A DNA stretch of 64,000 nt from Paenibacillus nuruki (GCF_001721045.1 NZ_MDER01000001.1:1-64000); one strand, 5' to 3'. Positions 19,041-31,209 are shown, counted from the stretch's first letter. Notes: generated from the letters alone by a model not told the origin. Made by a program: numbers and translations.

Positions 19041-21710
19041 TTACCCTTTCAACTCTTCAATACGGGCAAGAACTTTTTCACGTTTTTCCGAATAATCTGC
19101 TTGTTTAGCACGTTCTTCTTCGATCACTTTAGCAGGTGCTTTGGCTACAAATCCTTGATTAGCTAGTTTTTTGTCAACACGTTCTACTTCAGAAGTCAGT
19201 GTAGCCACTTCTTTTTCCAAACGAGCGATTTCTTGACCAATATCTAGCAATCCTGCAAGTGGTAAATACAATTCTGCTCCTGTAATGATCGCTGTCATCG
19301 CTTTGTCTGGTGTAGCGAGATCAAGACCCGACTGGTACTCAGAAGTATTGCTGAAACGACGAATATATCCTTCGTTAGACTGGATAATATCGAGTGTTTT
19401 TTGATCTTTGGCTTTAACCATCAATTCTATTTTTTTACTCATCGGTACATTTACTTCTGCACGGATATTACGAACAGCACGGATCAGATCCATCAACAGG
19501 TTCATTTCTTCTTGTGCGGTTGCATTTTCCAAAGCAGGATCAAATTCAGGCCAAGCCGCAAGTGTAATCGTGTTGCCTTCATGCGGCAAATGTTGCCAGA
19601 TATCTTCTGAAATAAATGGCATAAATGGATGAATCATACGCAATGTACGATCCAATACATAAGCCAATACCGATTGCGTTGTTTTCTTCGCTACTGCATC
19701 TTCACCATACAAGGACAACTTAGCAATCTCGATATACCAGTCACATAGATCATCCCATATAAAGTTGTATAATAAGCGACCGGTTTCACCAAATTCATAA
19801 GAATCGATTAGACGTGTAATATCACGTGCAGTCTCGTTCATACGATGTAAAATCCAGCGATCTGCTGTACTCAGTTCGCCACTCAAGTCAATATCTTCAT
19901 AACGGAAACCTTCCATGTTCATCAATACAAAACGGGAAGCATTCCAGATTTTATTTGCAAAGTTACGTGCTTGTTCTACACGTTCGAGACGGAAACGTAA
20001 ATCTTGTCCCGGTGTACTGCTTGTTGAAAGCATATACCGCATCGCGTCTGTACCGTACTGTTCAATCACTTCAAGTGGATCAATACCATTACCCAATGAC
20101 TTGGACATTTTCTGTCCATCAGCTGCACGTACTAGACCATGCATCAATACATCTTTGAATGGAATTTGATCTGTAAATTCAAGTGCTGTAAAGATCATAC
20201 GTGATACCCAGAAGTAAATGATATCGTATCCAGTTACCAATAAATCTGTCGGATAATAACGTTTCAAATCTTCGGTTTCATCCGGCCATCCCAATGTAGA
20301 GAAAGGCCATAAAGCAGAGCTGAACCAAGTATCCAATACATCTTCGTCTTGACGTAATGTTTTACCTGCATGTTCAGGCAAATGACTTGGATCTTCTGTA
20401 GCTACGATAATCTCGCCTGTTTCATCACAATGCCATGCTGGAATACGATGTCCCCACCATAATTGACGGGAGATACACCAGTCACGCACATTTTCGATCC
20501 AGTTCAAATATGTTTTTTCAAAACGATCCGGTACAAAGTTAACCCCTTCACCTTGTTTTTGCGCTTGAATCGCAACATCAGCAAGTGGTTTCATTTTAAC
20601 GAACCATTGAGTAGACAAATACGGTTCTACAACAGCACCTGTACGCTCACTATGTCCTACTTGGTGTACATGATCTTCAATCTTAATCAATACGCCTGCT
20701 GCTTCCAAATCTTTAACGATTTGTTTGCGGCAATCGCTACGATCTAAGCCTTCATATTGAGCTGCATTTTCATTCATGGTGCCTGTCTCATCCATCACTA
20801 CGATCTGAGGCAAATCATGACGATGTCCCATTTCGAAGTCATTCGGATCATGGGCAGGTGTAATTTTTACAGCACCACTACCAAATTCACGGTCAACATA
20901 ATCATCAGCAATAATCGGAATTTCACGTCCGGTAATTGGCAAGACTATCATTTTGCCAATCATATCTTTGTAACGTTCGTCTTTGGGATGAACTGCTACA
21001 GCTGTATCACCAAGCATTGTCTCTGGACGAGTCGTTGCTACAACAATATGTCCACTACCATCTTGAAGTGGATATTGTAAATGATAAAGGTGTCCGTTCA
21101 CTTCTTTGTATTCTACTTCGATATCGGATAGAGCTGTACGTGCTTCAGGGTCCCAGTTAATAATGTATTTTCCACGATAAATGAGACCTTTGTTGTACAA
21201 CTTTACAAACACTTCACGAACGGCTTTGGACAAACCTTCATCCAATGTAAAACGTTCACGTGAATAATCGAGAGAAAAGCCCATTTTCGCCCATTGCTCA
21301 TGAATGTTAGCTGCGTATTTATCTTTCCATTCCCATACTTTTTCTACAAATTTCTCACGGCCCAAGTCATGACGAGTAATACCCTCTGCACGTAGATTCT
21401 GCTCCACTTTGGTCTGTGTCGCTATCCCTGCATGGTCTGCTCCAGGAAGCCAGAGTGCATCGAAGCCCTGCATACGTTTGGTACGTGTCATAATATCTTG
21501 TAATGTAAAATCCAGAGCATGCCCAATATGAAGCATACCTGTTACGTTAGGAGGTGGAATAACAATGGTGTACGGCTTAGCATCAGGACGTTGCCCTGCT
21601 TTGAAAAAGTCATTTTCCATCCAATAATCATACCATTTACGTTCTGCCGATTTAGGATCATACGTGGTCGGCATTGAAGTTGTTGCTTGATTCTCATTCG
21701 TATCTGCCAT
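19041..21710 (-). CDS. valS: Valyl-tRNA synthetase
   Basis: 889 aa class I synthetase. HIGH motif in [18 protein letters not shown]1 editing domain, KMSKSLGNG motif, anticodon-binding domain and a C-terminal coiled coil (residues about 820-889, rich in E and K) that grips tRNA-Val. The frame is open 46 codons further upstream, but that part runs into the T-box terminator; the ATG at 21710 has a GGGGG-type site before it and begins the typical MADTNE start. Expression is under the T-box located at 21756-22030. Confidence 0.97.
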   Translation of the reverse strand: MADTNENQATTSMPTTYDPKSAERKWYDYWMENDFFKAGQRPDAKPYTIVIPPPNVTGMLHIGHALDFTLQDIMTRTKRMQGFDALWLPGADHAGIATQTKVEQNLRAEGITRHDLGREKFVEKVWEWKDKYAANIHEQWAKMGFSLDYSRERFTLDEGLSKAVREVFVKLYNKGLIYRGKYIINWDPEARTALSDIEVEYKEVNGHLYHLQYPLQDGSGHIVVATTRPETMLGDTAVAVHPKDERYKDMIGKMIVLPITGREIPIIADDYVDREFGSGAVKITPAHDPNDFEMGHRHDLPQIVVMDETGTMNENAAQYEGLDRSDCRKQIVKDLEAAGVLIKIEDHVHQVGHSERTGAVVEPYLSTQWFVKMKPLADVAIQAQKQGEGVNFVPDRFEKTYLNWIENVRDWCISRQLWWGHRIPAWHCDETGEIIVATEDPSHLPEHAGKTLRQDEDVLDTWFSSALWPFSTLGWPDETEDLKRYYPTDLLVTGYDIIYFWVSRMIFTALEFTDQIPFKDVLMHGLVRAADGQKMSKSLGNGIDPLEVIEQYGTDAMRYMLSTSSTPGQDLRFRLERVEQARNFANKIWNASRFVLMNMEGFRYEDIDLSGELSTADRWILHRMNETARDITRLIDSYEFGETGRLLYNFIWDDLCDWYIEIAKLSLYGEDAVAKKTTQSVLAYVLDRTLRMIHPFMPFISEDIWQHLPHEGNTITLAAWPEFDPALENATAQEEMNLLMDLIRAVRNIRAEVNVPMSKKIELMVKAKDQKTLDIIQSNEGYIRRFSNTSEYQSGLDLATPDKAMTAIITGAELYLPLAGLLDIGQEIARLEKEVATLTSEVERVDKKLANQGFVAKAPAKVIEEERAKQADYSEKREKVLARIEELKG

Positions 21711-21755
21711 AGTAAATACCCCCATATTTGTAGTCATTTTGCTAAAATTCTCAAT

Positions 21756-22030
21756 AAAAAAAGCCCTTCGTCTCAAAGGACGAAAGGACTTAGCTCTCGC
21801 GGTACCACCTTTGTTTCGCCCATGTATAAAAAAGCCCATAAACGACACTCCGAGGCAGATAACGGCTGCTACCGGTCTATTCTATATATAGTGTTAGAAT
21901 AATCCTCCACTTTATATTCAAATAAACAACTCCCAGGCGACTTCGATATACCGTATCCTATAGAACCTTTCAGCGCAGCAGTTCTACTCTCTTGAGGACG
22001 ATATTGTCTACTATTCCCGTTCAAGGTTAT
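21756..22030 (-). promoter_or_regulatory. T-box riboswitch (tRNA-Val sensing) with terminator
   Basis: On the minus strand, AAGGTGGTACCGCG (21798-21812) is the T-box core that pairs with the uncharged tRNA acceptor end. It is followed by a terminator hairpin (21761-21791, AAGTCCTTTCGTC / GACGAAGGGCTT) and a T-run. The Stem I region contains AGAGAGTAGAACTGCTG and a probable specifier GAA-GTC-GCC at 21936-21944; GTC is a valine codon, matching valS downstream. Confidence 0.92.
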
Positions 22031-22062
22031 TGAGATCATGAATAAATCAATATTTACTCCAA

Positions 22063-22091
22063 ATCATACCTGTTGCTACTATCAAAGTCAA
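22063..22091 (-). promoter_or_regulatory. Sigma-A promoter for valS
   Basis: TTGACT (22086-22091), 17-bp spacer, TATGAT (22063-22068) on the minus strand, placing the transcript start just upstream of the T-box leader. Confidence 0.75.
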
Positions 22092-22115
22092 TAAAAAACC
22101 TGTCATAGAGCTGAC

Positions 22116-23072
22116 TTAAGGACGAGGTATACCTAATTGATCGACTAATTCGATCATATCTTCAGGTAATTGATCATTTACGGTCATCGTTTGCTCTGTA
22201 AATGGGTGTTCAAAGGTCAACTGTTCTCCATGAAGCGCCTGTCGGTAAAATTCCTGACTGCCTCCATAAAGGACATCACCTATCAACGTATGTCCAGCAT
22301 CACTCATATGCACACGAATCTGATGGGTTCGTCCTGTTTCTAAGGTTAAACGAACAAGACTAGCTCGAGCTGAACCATATATTTTCTCAACATGAGTGAT
22401 CGCTTCTTGCCCTGTAGGAGAAACACGGCGGCGCTGTTTGTGATGGCGATCTTTACCAATTGGTTGATCAATCACCGTTAATCCATCACTTACTTTGCCT
22501 TGCACAATCGCGATATATTTACGATCAATCGTTTTAGAACGCATCTGCTCATCTAACTTCGATAAAGCAAATTCATTTTTAGCATATAATACAGGCCCTG
22601 TTGTATCTTCATCTAAACGATGGACATGACGAACAGCACACTTCTGATCCGTTTGTTGATAATGATCAGCGACGGCATGTGCTAAAGTAATCGTTGGGTC
22701 AGAAGCTTCTGACGGATGAACATTCATGCCAGCTGGCTTATGCATCACCAGAACATAATCATCTTCATACAGTACTTTGACACGATCATGCGGTCGAGGA
22801 TCAAATCCATAATCCATCGGTGGAAATAGGCGAAGCCGGATATGGGCTCCGTCTATTTTCACTTCACCTTTGGAATGAAGTCTGCCGATTAATTTAACTG
22901 GAACCGATACTTCTTCTAACCACTGCATAACTGCTTTATGTCTGGCATTGCCTTCTGCTTGTAGAAGATCATTATGCGGTGTGATTTCTAACCATTCTCC
23001 ATCTCTTACCGAACATTCAGCAAGAATAGAAGGTGACTTGTGATCAGATACAGCATTAGATGCATTGATCAT
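22116..23072 (-). CDS. RluA-family RNA pseudouridine synthase
   Basis: 318 aa. Isomerises uridine to pseudouridine in rRNA or tRNA. The catalytic motif [16 protein letters not shown] (aspartate after RL) is near residue 145; [12 protein letters not shown] and [20 protein letters not shown] complete the family pattern. An N-terminal S4-like part (residues 35-85) is present. The ATG overlaps the hemL stop (ATGA), so it is co-translated with the heme gene. The exact RNA target cannot be read from sequence. Confidence 0.9.
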   Translation of the reverse strand: MINASNAVSDHKSPSILAECSVRDGEWLEITPHNDLLQAEGNARHKAVMQWLEEVSVPVKLIGRLHSKGEVKIDGAHIRLRLFPPMDYGFDPRPHDRVKVLYEDDYVLVMHKPAGMNVHPSEASDPTITLAHAVADHYQQTDQKCAVRHVHRLDEDTTGPVLYAKNEFALSKLDEQMRSKTIDRKYIAIVQGKVSDGLTVIDQPIGKDRHHKQRRRVSPTGQEAITHVEKIYGSARASLVRLTLETGRTHQIRVHMSDAGHTLIGDVLYGGSQEFYRQALHGEQLTFEHPFTEQTMTVNDQLPEDMIELVDQLGIPRP

Positions 23073-24376
23073 GATTGCAAAGACTTCATCACTTCATAAT
23101 GAGCTGCTATCGTCTGTTCAATATCTTCGTCACTATGAACACCCGATACAAACATACCTTCAAATGGAGATGGAGCTACACTGATTCCACGATCTAACAT
23201 GGCTCCAAAGTAACGCTTGAACATATCCATATCACTTGCTTTGGCAGACTCATAATCAGTAACCGGTCCTGCTGTAAAGAATGGACAAACCATCGAACCT
23301 ACACGATTAACAGTCAACGGAATACCAAACTCAGCCGCATTCTTTTCAAAACCTGATTGCAAACGAGCAGAGATATTTTCTAAACGCTCATAGACTGCTG
23401 GTGTTAACAGACTCAATGTTGTATACCCTGCTGCCATCGCTAATGGATTACCGCTTAATGTTCCTGCTTGATAAATAGGTCCTGTTGGGGCAACTTGCTC
23501 CATAATCTCACGTTTACCACCGTACGCACCTACAGGTAAGCCACCACCAATGACTTTACCTAGACATGTTAAGTCTGGGGTTACACCATAACGTCCTTGT
23601 GCACAATTCAGATCGACACGGAAACCAGTCATCACTTCATCGAAAATAAGCAGACTGCCATATTGAGTTGTAATATCACGTAATCCTTGTAAAAATCCAG
23701 GTTGTGGTGGAACAACACCCATATTACCAGCAACAGGTTCTACAATAATACAAGCAATCTCTTCACCAAAGCGTTCAAAAGCCAAACGCAACGATTCAAG
23801 ATCATTATAAGGAACGGTAATTGTATTGGTAGCTACTGATTCAGGGACACCCGGACTATCTGGCAAACCTAACGTTGCTACACCAGAACCTGCTTTGATC
23901 AATAGACTATCAGAATGACCATGATATGAACCTTCAAATTTCAAAATCTTGTTACGCTTGGTATAGCCACGAGCGAGACGAATCACACTCATCGTCGCTT
24001 CTGTTCCCGAGTTAACCATACGAACAATATCCATAGAAGGAACACGTTCTACGACAAGTTTCGCCATTTTCGTTTCTAATTCAGTTGGTGCACCAAAGCT
24101 TGTTCCTTTGATCGCTGTTTCTTGTAGAGCACGTACCACATCAGGATGCGCATGCCCCATAATGAGGGGTCCCCAAGAACCGATATAATCAATAAATACA
24201 TTACCATCAATATCGTATAGACGTGAACCTTCACCACGTTCTGCATAAATTGGAGTCAATCCTACTGTTTTGAATGCACGAACAGGACTATTTACGCCTC
24301 CCGGAATATATTGTTTTGCTTCTTCAAAAGCTTCTCGTGAACGTTCATCACGACGAACAGAATGAGTAGATTCCAT
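23069..24376 (-). CDS. hemL: Glutamate-1-semialdehyde 2,1-aminomutase
   Basis: 435 aa PLP enzyme forming 5-aminolevulinate. [17 protein letters not shown] (cofactor pocket), SYHGHSD, and [10 protein letters not shown], then [17 protein letters not shown] with the Schiff-base lysine. The ATG at 24376 lies 9 bases after GGAGG; an in-frame TTG two codons earlier is unlikely. hemB is 32 bases upstream on the same strand. Confidence 0.96.
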   Translation of the reverse strand: MESTHSVRRDERSREAFEEAKQYIPGGVNSPVRAFKTVGLTPIYAERGEGSRLYDIDGNVFIDYIGSWGPLIMGHAHPDVVRALQETAIKGTSFGAPTELETKMAKLVVERVPSMDIVRMVNSGTEATMSVIRLARGYTKRNKILKFEGSYHGHSDSLLIKAGSGVATLGLPDSPGVPESVATNTITVPYNDLESLRLAFERFGEEIACIIVEPVAGNMGVVPPQPGFLQGLRDITTQYGSLLIFDEVMTGFRVDLNCAQGRYGVTPDLTCLGKVIGGGLPVGAYGGKREIMEQVAPTGPIYQAGTLSGNPLAMAAGYTTLSLLTPAVYERLENISARLQSGFEKNAAEFGIPLTVNRVGSMVCPFFTAGPVTDYESAKASDMDMFKRYFGAMLDRGISVAPSPFEGMFVSGVHSDEDIEQTIAAHYEVMKSLQS

Positions 24377-24414
24377 GAGCAAATACCTCCATCAATTTAT
24401 TTATTTTAGCTGAA

Positions 24415-25419
24415 TTATTGTTCTTCACGTAACCAGCGTACAACGTCTTTGGAGAAATAAGTGATAATCATATCTGCACCTGCACGTTTGAAGCCAAGCA
24501 TCATTTCAGTTACGATCCCGCGTTCATTAATCCATCCGTTTTGTGCAGCGGCTTTGACCATTGCATATTCACCACTTACGTTATAAGCAACCAAAGGAAG
24601 ATCAAAGTTCTCACGCACTGCACGCAATACGTCCATATAAGCAAGCGATGGTTTGACCATCAACATATCTGCGCCTTCAGCAACATCACTTTCTGCTTCA
24701 CGCAATGCTTCACGCACATTAGCAGGGTCCATTTGATATGATTTGCGATCACCAAATTGTGGCGCCGATTGAGCAGCTTCACGGAATGGACCGTAGAATG
24801 CTGACGCATATTTAACTGCATACGACATAATCGGAATATCTTTATATCCTGCTGCATCTAAGCCTTCACGAATCGCATACACAAATCCATCCATCATATT
24901 GGAAGGAGCAATAATATCTGCGCCTGCTTCCGCTTGTGATACTGCTGTTTTTACTAACAATGCTAATGATTCATCGTTATCCACTTCTGCTTCAATATGA
25001 CCATCACATTCATGTGCATGTACAACACCGCAATGTCCATGATCTGTAAATTCACATAAACACGTGTCTGCAATCACTAATAGGTTCGGGTAATTTGCTT
25101 TGATCCAACGAGTCGCTTGTTGTACCAGACCATCTTGAGCATAAGCACCTGTACCTACACTATCTTTTACTTCAGGAACTGCAAATATTAATACTGCTGG
25201 AATACCCAAATCTACTATTTCTTGAATTTCAGCTTGCATCGTATCTAATGAAAAATTATATACGCCAGGCATGGACGAAATTTCTTCTTTTACATTCGTA
25301 CCATACGTAACAAAAACAGGTTGAATAAAATCACTTTTATGCAATATGGTTTCTCTTACCATGCTACGAATAGCAGGCGTTTTGCGAAGACGACGGTGAC
25401 GTGAAAAAGGTTGGCTCAT
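24415..25419 (-). CDS. hemB: Delta-aminolevulinic acid dehydratase (porphobilinogen synthase)
   Basis: 334 aa. Condenses two 5-aminolevulinates to porphobilinogen. The cysteine cluster [14 protein letters not shown] around residue 120 marks a zinc-type enzyme; the Schiff-base lysines are in [16 protein letters not shown] and [18 protein letters not shown] precedes the ATG. It heads hemB-hemL-rluA, separated from hemAXCD by a terminator. Confidence 0.97.
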   Translation of the reverse strand: MSQPFSRHRRLRKTPAIRSMVRETILHKSDFIQPVFVTYGTNVKEEISSMPGVYNFSLDTMQAEIQEIVDLGIPAVLIFAVPEVKDSVGTGAYAQDGLVQQATRWIKANYPNLLVIADTCLCEFTDHGHCGVVHAHECDGHIEAEVDNDESLALLVKTAVSQAEAGADIIAPSNMMDGFVYAIREGLDAAGYKDIPIMSYAVKYASAFYGPFREAAQSAPQFGDRKSYQMDPANVREALREAESDVAEGADMLMVKPSLAYMDVLRAVRENFDLPLVAYNVSGEYAMVKAAAQNGWINERGIVTEMMLGFKRAGADMIITYFSKDVVRWLREEQ

Positions 25420-25492
25420 AATAACGATATTCCTCCTTGAATGTATATATCTTATTTGTACTTATCATTCTTGCTAGACTAGATAAATAAAA

Positions 25493-25515
25493 CCGACCAG
25501 CACTTGCAAGGTCGG
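25493..25515 (-). terminator. Terminator between the hemA-...-hemD unit and hemB
   Basis: Stem CCGACC/GGTCGG with an 11-base loop. On the minus strand it is followed by TTTTATTT. It lies after the cobA-hemD fusion and before hemB, so it divides the heme genes. Confidence 0.7.
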
Positions 25516-25545
25516 CATATCTGATGTCGATCATCAATTTACATA

Positions 25546-27096
25546 TTACACATCTATTAATACATCAGCATTCCAACGACAAAGAACATCTAACAATCCT
25601 TCAATCGTTGCTTCTTCAGCTAATAATCCTACTTTGAGACCTGCTTGTTCAGCAGTCAAAGCGGTCTGTGGACCAATACAAGCAATCATCGAGTGCTCTA
25701 GTGCTTGTACAGGATCTTCAATGCCCATACTTTTCAAAGCAGCCAGTAAATTAGTGACTGTTGAAGAACTGGTAAATGTCACTGCATGAATGGCTTCTTC
25801 TTCCAGCAACTTACGCAATTCGATATCGTCTTCTCCAACCATAACGGTCTCATACGTATCAATCTCTGTTACTTCCATATTCATTGTACGCAGTGTATCG
25901 GGTAACCATGAGCGTGCTAGGTCGCCACGTGGTAATAGAATATGCTGTCCAGCTTGTAATTGACCTTCTAAGCTGTCCAGCAAGCCTTCTGCTTGGAACT
26001 TCTCTGGTAAAGGCATAGCTGTAATCCCATGCAATCGTAAAGCCTCTAATGTAGCAGGACCGACAGCTACAATCTTCGCACGATATAATGCACGAATATC
26101 TTGAGCATGTTGTCTCAAATGTTCAAAGAAGTACTCTACTCCATTAACACTTGTGAAGAATACCCAATCATATTTTTGCAAATTCGATAAGGCTGTACCG
26201 ATATTTCGAATACTTTCTTCAGCAATAGGTAACCTTGTCTCGATCACTGGATACTCGTAAGGTTCTCCACCCAGTTCATCGATTCGGTTCACCAGTTCAC
26301 TCGCTTGACTACGTGCACGAGTCACTAGAATTCGCTTCCCAAACAGAGGCAACTCTTCGACCCATTTTAAATGTTCACGCTGATTCACCACTTCACCTAC
26401 CACAATTACAGCAGGGGGCTTGAATCGTGCAGCTTCAACTTTAGCTGCTATATCTTCAAGTGTACCTACCAATGTCTCCTGCTCCGCTCGTGTTCCCCAG
26501 CGGATCAAAGCGACAGGTGTAGAATTCGGTCGTCCGTGCTTCATCAATTGCTCGCTAATATAGCCGATCTTGGCAACGCCCATCATAAAGACAAGTGTAC
26601 CTGTAGCGTTAGTCACCTTATCCCAGTGAATACTTTGATCTAATTTATCTGGACTCTCATGCCCTGTAATAATTGATAAAGAAGAAGCAAAGTCACGATG
26701 AGTTACAGGAATACCAGCATAAGCAGGCACAGCAATCGAAGAACTGATACCCGGTACAATTTCGTAGGGAATCTTATGTTGACGCAGTAATTCAGCTTCT
26801 TCTGCTACTCTACCAAAGATCGTCGGATCTCCACCTTTAAGGCGCACGACCACTTTGCCCTGTAGAGCTAAATCAACCAATAACTGATTAATCTCTTCTT
26901 GCTTCATTGTATGACGATCAGGCAATTTGCCGACATAGATTTTCTCGGCTCCTGGCTTGGCTTGCTTGAGCAACCGTGGACTTGCTAGACGATCATATAC
27001 AATGGCATCTGCAAGACCTATGCATTCCCAGCCCCGAAGCGTTATTAACTTCAATGCTCCAGGACCTGCCCCTACCAAATACACTTTACCGGTCAT
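25546..27096 (-). CDS. Uroporphyrinogen-III C-methyltransferase / uroporphyrinogen-III synthase fusion
   Basis: 516 aa with two enzymes in one chain. Residues 1-240 are a SAM-dependent CobA/SumT (VYLVGAGPGALKLITLRG, VVRLKGGDPTIFGR, PVTHRDFASS), which makes precorrin-2 for siroheme. Residues about 255-516 are HemD (KRILVTRARSQASELVNR, FTSVNGVEYFFEHL, TFTSSSTVTNLLAAL), closing hydroxymethylbilane to uroporphyrinogen III. The fusion sits where B. subtilis has hemD alone, with hemC 4 bases upstream. It places product and first consumer of uroporphyrinogen III on one polypeptide. Confidence 0.93.
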   Translation of the reverse strand: MTGKVYLVGAGPGALKLITLRGWECIGLADAIVYDRLASPRLLKQAKPGAEKIYVGKLPDRHTMKQEEINQLLVDLALQGKVVVRLKGGDPTIFGRVAEEAELLRQHKIPYEIVPGISSSIAVPAYAGIPVTHRDFASSLSIITGHESPDKLDQSIHWDKVTNATGTLVFMMGVAKIGYISEQLMKHGRPNSTPVALIRWGTRAEQETLVGTLEDIAAKVEAARFKPPAVIVVGEVVNQREHLKWVEELPLFGKRILVTRARSQASELVNRIDELGGEPYEYPVIETRLPIAEESIRNIGTALSNLQKYDWVFFTSVNGVEYFFEHLRQHAQDIRALYRAKIVAVGPATLEALRLHGITAMPLPEKFQAEGLLDSLEGQLQAGQHILLPRGDLARSWLPDTLRTMNMEVTEIDTYETVMVGEDDIELRKLLEEEAIHAVTFTSSSTVTNLLAALKSMGIEDPVQALEHSMIACIGPQTALTAEQAGLKVGLLAEEATIEGLLDVLCRWNADVLIDV

Positions 27097-27100
27097 ACAC

Positions 27101-28051
27101 TCATCCCCTTACTTCTGCCAGTATCCGATCTGCTCCCTGACTTTTCAGTTGTGCTGCTACAGCAATACCCAGTGCTACAGGGTCAGTACCCTGCATCGTT
27201 TCTTTCAACATAATACTACCATCCGGTGTAGCAACCATTCCTGTTAATTGTATAATATTTTGCTCTTCAGTCCCATCCGAACTTTGTAGACGTACAGCAT
27301 AAGCACCAATAGGAACCTGACAGCCCCCATTTAATTCAGACAAAAAAGTACGTTCAGCTGTTACAGTTACCGCAGTGAGATCATCATTATACAAAGACAG
27401 CAATTGCAACATTTCAATATCATCTGCACGACATTCGATTCCGAGTGCCCCTTGTCCTACAGCTGGAAGACAGATTTCTGTCGGTAAAAAGGAAGTGATT
27501 CGATCAGACCAGCCCATACGTTCCAAGCCTGCCGCAGCTAACATAATAGCGTCAAAACCTTCAGTTTCAAGCTTACGCAAACGTGAATCAATATTTCCCC
27601 GAATCGATTCGATTTGTAGATCAGGACGATATAATTTGAGCTGACTTGCACGTCTCAAGCTACTTGTACCCAGTCTAGCTCCTTGAGGAAGTTCTTCTAA
27701 GGAACAACCTGTACGTGTAATTAAGCAATCTCTAGGATCGACTCTTGGAGGAATTGCTCCATTGATAAGCCCTTCTTGTAATTCAGAAGGCATATCTTTC
27801 ATACTATGCACAGCCATATCGATCTCACCATCAAGTAACGCTTGCTCGATCTCTTTGACAAATAGACCTTTTCCGCCGACTTTAGATAAAGTCACATCCA
27901 GAATACGGTCTCCTTTGGTAATAATCTTTTTAATTTCAAAATGAACATCTAATCCCTGCTCTTCACTAATCGCTGTTAACGCATCAATCACATGACCAGT
28001 CTGCGTCAAAGCTAGAGCACTTTGTCTACTCCCTACTACAATCGTACGCAT
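27101..28051 (-). CDS. hemC: Porphobilinogen deaminase (hydroxymethylbilane synthase)
   Basis: 316 aa. [13 protein letters not shown] start, [16 protein letters not shown], and [14 protein letters not shown] carrying the cysteine that holds the dipyrromethane cofactor. The frame is open to 28081, but AGGAG 8 bases before the ATG at 28051 fixes the start. It lies between the sirC-type gene and the cobA-hemD fusion. Confidence 0.96.
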   Translation of the reverse strand: MRTIVVGSRQSALALTQTGHVIDALTAISEEQGLDVHFEIKKIITKGDRILDVTLSKVGGKGLFVKEIEQALLDGEIDMAVHSMKDMPSELQEGLINGAIPPRVDPRDCLITRTGCSLEELPQGARLGTSSLRRASQLKLYRPDLQIESIRGNIDSRLRKLETEGFDAIMLAAAGLERMGWSDRITSFLPTEICLPAVGQGALGIECRADDIEMLQLLSLYNDDLTAVTVTAERTFLSELNGGCQVPIGAYAVRLQSSDGTEEQNIIQLTGMVATPDGSIMLKETMQGTDPVALGIAVAAQLKSQGADRILAEVRG

Positions 28052-28088
28052 ATATTCATCTCCTGAGCTCATTGTATTCAATAGTCTG

Positions 28089-28787
28089 TTACTCTATTGA
28101 TTGGTTGATCCAGTGTTCTATTTGTTGTTCATTCCAGGGTTCAAAGATCCCCTGACGAATCTCTTCCAAAATAGAAAGTGACATCACTTGATGTAGCAAT
28201 GATTTACGTAAAGATTCATCGCTTACTTTTTGAACAATGGTTTCTCGTAAATGATACAGAAAATCAATATAAATCTCATATTCATTACCAAAATGTTGAT
28301 TGATCTCTTTTGCAATATATCGACCTGCTAAAGGTCCTGCACCTGAGGTGGTTACAGCTATCGTCAATCGTCCACGACGAATCACATTCGGATTGATAAA
28401 TGTACTTTGTTCACGCTGATGAGCTACGTTTACAGGAATACAATAAGTTTTGGCTTCGGTAGCAACCTGATTGTTGATCTCTGGCACCGAAGTCACTGCA
28501 TGTACTAGAAAATAAGGTCTGTAACCAAATTCACTAAGTTTCTCATCTGAAGTACAGTGATAAGCTATATCTCCTGTCTGATACTCACGAGCATGCCAGA
28601 TCAGCTGTTGCTGATTGACTAACTGTTGTAACTTAGGAGTCAGTGTAGGGCTGATAATCGTAAGTATCGCTCCTGCTTGAAGTAGAGATATACTTTTACG
28701 TTCAGCCACTTGACCACCGCCTACAATCAGACAAGCTTGATCTCTACAATCCAACATAATAGGTAGATAATGAATAGAATCACTCAT
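28089..28787 (-). CDS. Precorrin-2 dehydrogenase / sirohydrochlorin ferrochelatase-like protein
   Basis: 232 aa. The NAD-binding motif [21 protein letters not shown] lies near the start, followed by [20 protein letters not shown] and the [16 protein letters not shown] segment of the CysG-N/Met8 family. It oxidises precorrin-2 to sirohydrochlorin for siroheme; B. subtilis YlnF is comparable. The ATG overlaps the hemX stop (ATGA). With the CobA domain two genes away, most of a siroheme branch sits inside the heme operon. Confidence 0.88.
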   Translation of the reverse strand: MSDSIHYLPIMLDCRDQACLIVGGGQVAERKSISLLQAGAILTIISPTLTPKLQQLVNQQQLIWHAREYQTGDIAYHCTSDEKLSEFGYRPYFLVHAVTSVPEINNQVATEAKTYCIPVNVAHQREQSTFINPNVIRRGRLTIAVTTSGAGPLAGRYIAKEINQHFGNEYEIYIDFLYHLRETIVQKVSDESLRKSLLHQVMSLSILEEIRQGIFEPWNEQQIEHWINQSIE

Positions 28788-29611
28788 ACACCCACCCATT
28801 GATGAAAAGCAGACCAAGAATTAGAAACGAAATTTAAAATAAACAAGATATATCCTAAGATTGCCCAGATCGCCATCGTATTGGCTGAGTAATTGCGCAT
28901 TTTCTTTGTTGCAAAGAAAGCTACATATACGCATAACGCTAACAAAGTGAACACCACTTTGGAATCGAGCAAAAGAATATATCGACCTTCTGCTACAATC
29001 GACATCAATGCCACAATCAAAGATACAATCAGTACCGGTGTACCGATTAACATCGCTGTATACGTATACTTTTCCATACTTTCCAAGCTAGGTAGACGGC
29101 GAACCGTATTATCCCATTTTTTCTGTTTTAATTTACGATGTAAAAACAGATACATTGAACCAAAAACAGCAGCTACTGTATAAGCGGCAAAACTAATATT
29201 AGCGAATATCACATGTAAAATTAATAGTCCATGAACCGTATCCCAACCTGTAGGGAGTACACCTTCACCCGGTGAATGAAGACGATTTTGCACCATAGCA
29301 CAAAAGCCGATTACATTTAACAGCAATACGGCATAATCAGTCTTCAATACCTTTTCGATAAAAAAGGAAATCAATATTAAAATAAAAGTCAGTACAAAGA
29401 AAAAATCATACGTTGAAAATAAAGGTAACGTTCTCTCCTCTATCGTTCGAATCGTAATACTGACAATTTGGATCACAAATACCAAAATAAGAAACCCTGT
29501 GCCTAACCGCTTCGCCCTCGGATTGCGACGAATGCAATCCGAGAAATAAAACAGAAGGCTCAGGGCGTATAAATAAATAATAATATCGTATAACAGGTTA
29601 AAAAGCGTCAA
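28784..29611 (-). CDS. hemX: HemX/CcsA-type cytochrome c assembly membrane protein
   Basis: 275 aa with about eight transmembrane helices. It belongs to the CcsA/CcmC superfamily; GWDTVHGLLILHVIFANISFAAY holds conserved histidines in the membrane. In B. subtilis HemX sits next to hemA and lowers GtrR (HemA) levels. The start appears to be TTG (29611) after AGGTGATTCGCT. It lies 14 bases after hemA. Confidence 0.88.
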   Translation of the reverse strand: MTLFNLLYDIIIYLYALSLLFYFSDCIRRNPRAKRLGTGFLILVFVIQIVSITIRTIEERTLPLFSTYDFFFVLTFILILISFFIEKVLKTDYAVLLLNVIGFCAMVQNRLHSPGEGVLPTGWDTVHGLLILHVIFANISFAAYTVAAVFGSMYLFLHRKLKQKKWDNTVRRLPSLESMEKYTYTAMLIGTPVLIVSLIVALMSIVAEGRYILLLDSKVVFTLLALCVYVAFFATKKMRNYSANTMAIWAILGYILFILNFVSNSWSAFHQWVGV

Positions 29612-29625
29612 AGCGAATCACCTGC

Positions 29626-31011
29626 CTATAGGGTTGCGGGAGCGAAAGACCCAAAACTACCTTCTAATCCCAATTTATTAGCTTGCACAGGCGACTGTGC
29701 TTTAGAAACTTCGCTTTGATTGACTTGATCTGCTGCATCTTCAAGCTGATCTTCTAAAGCAAATATTCGAGTGAACAAATCAAGTGCTTCAGCCCCATCT
29801 TTCTCGGCAGCCATTTCTTTAATACGATGAATAGGTTCGTGATTCATCTGATTCACGATACTCTTAGTTAAACGACTGATCACTTTACGTTGTCTTTCAT
29901 CTAACTCTGGTAATTTATTAAATAAACTTTCTAGTGTCTCTGCATGAATATCGGCTCCACGTTCTTGTAAAGCACGAATCGCTGGACGTACGCCCAATGT
30001 TTTGAGCCATTGATTAAAAGATTCTACTTCTTCACGGATCATACGCTCAATCTTAATCGATTCTGCGCGGCGCATTTCCATATTGCTTTCTACAATGCCT
30101 TCTAAATCATCAATATCATACAAAAACACATTGCTAATATCGCCAATTGCTGGATCAATATCGCGCGGAACCGCTATATCAATCATAAACAAAGGACGAG
30201 ACTTACGCAATTTCATACTTTGAGCAAGCGTATCTGCACTCAGTACATAACCTTGTGCACCTGTAGAACTGATCAGAATATCCACTTGATGCAAGCGATC
30301 CATCGCTTGTTCGATTGTACACGGGGTACCGTTGAACTTATGCGCAAGCTCTTGCGCACGTCCAAGTGTACGGTTCGCTACAATCACTTCAGCTGCTCCA
30401 TTTGCATAGAGATGCTTCACCGTGAGCTCACTCATTTTACCAGCGCCTAGAATCATAATCACTTTATTATGAAAAGCACCGAAAATGCGCTTGCCTAATT
30501 CTACTGCTGCGTAACTGATCGAAACTGCACTTTCACCGATCATTGTTTCTGAATGTGCACGTTTGCCCAGTGTGACAGCTTGCTTAAACAACATATTAAA
30601 CCACGTACCTGTAGCTTTATTTTCTTGCGCCCATTGGAATGAACGCTTTACTTGACCCAAAATCTGAGTCTCACCGAGCACCATCGAATCCAATCCACAA
30701 GCTACACGAAAAAGATGACTAATTGCTTGTTCATCTTCATATATATATAAATGCTGTGTAAATTCCTGACGGGGAATACCGAACCACTGCTCCATAAAGG
30801 TACGAATAAAATGTCCACACATATGCAGACGATCCAGTACCACGTAAATCTCCGTACGGTTGCAAGTCGCTACAATAGTCCCTTCCAACACACTCTTAGT
30901 TTCTCTGAGCTGCCGGAGCGCCTGCGGTAAATCTTCGTCCGCAATAGCAAACCGTTCTCTCACTTCAACGGGTGCTGTGCGGTAATTCAATCCGACAACA
31001 ACGATGTGCAT
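29626..31011 (-). CDS. hemA: Glutamyl-tRNA reductase
   Basis: 461 aa. First committed step of C5 heme synthesis: glutamyl-tRNA to glutamate-1-semialdehyde. VVGLNYRTAPVEVRERF, the active-site cysteine in ATCNRTEIY (near residue 50), SMVLGETQILGQVK, and ILGAGKMSELTVKHL (NADPH domain). The C-terminal helical dimerisation domain ends in a low-complexity tail (about residues 425-461). First gene of hemA-hemX-sirC-hemC-cobA/hemD. Confidence 0.96.
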   Translation of the reverse strand: MHIVVVGLNYRTAPVEVRERFAIADEDLPQALRQLRETKSVLEGTIVATCNRTEIYVVLDRLHMCGHFIRTFMEQWFGIPRQEFTQHLYIYEDEQAISHLFRVACGLDSMVLGETQILGQVKRSFQWAQENKATGTWFNMLFKQAVTLGKRAHSETMIGESAVSISYAAVELGKRIFGAFHNKVIMILGAGKMSELTVKHLYANGAAEVIVANRTLGRAQELAHKFNGTPCTIEQAMDRLHQVDILISSTGAQGYVLSADTLAQSMKLRKSRPLFMIDIAVPRDIDPAIGDISNVFLYDIDDLEGIVESNMEMRRAESIKIERMIREEVESFNQWLKTLGVRPAIRALQERGADIHAETLESLFNKLPELDERQRKVISRLTKSIVNQMNHEPIHRIKEMAAEKDGAEALDLFTRIFALEDQLEDAADQVNQSEVSKAQSPVQANKLGLEGSFGSFAPATL

Positions 31012-31209
31012 TGCAAGTTCACCTGCCTAATCTAAAAGTCATTTCTCTATACGTTCATTAACAATACGTTAATTATATCACAGCTAAATTACGAATTTCG
31101 CTGTTTTTATGAAATGTTTATGAAATCATCATCGGAAAATAGACACAATTTCTTTATGATTGACAATAATCAAAATATTTCATATCATCCAATCCCATCT
31201 TTCAAAAGA

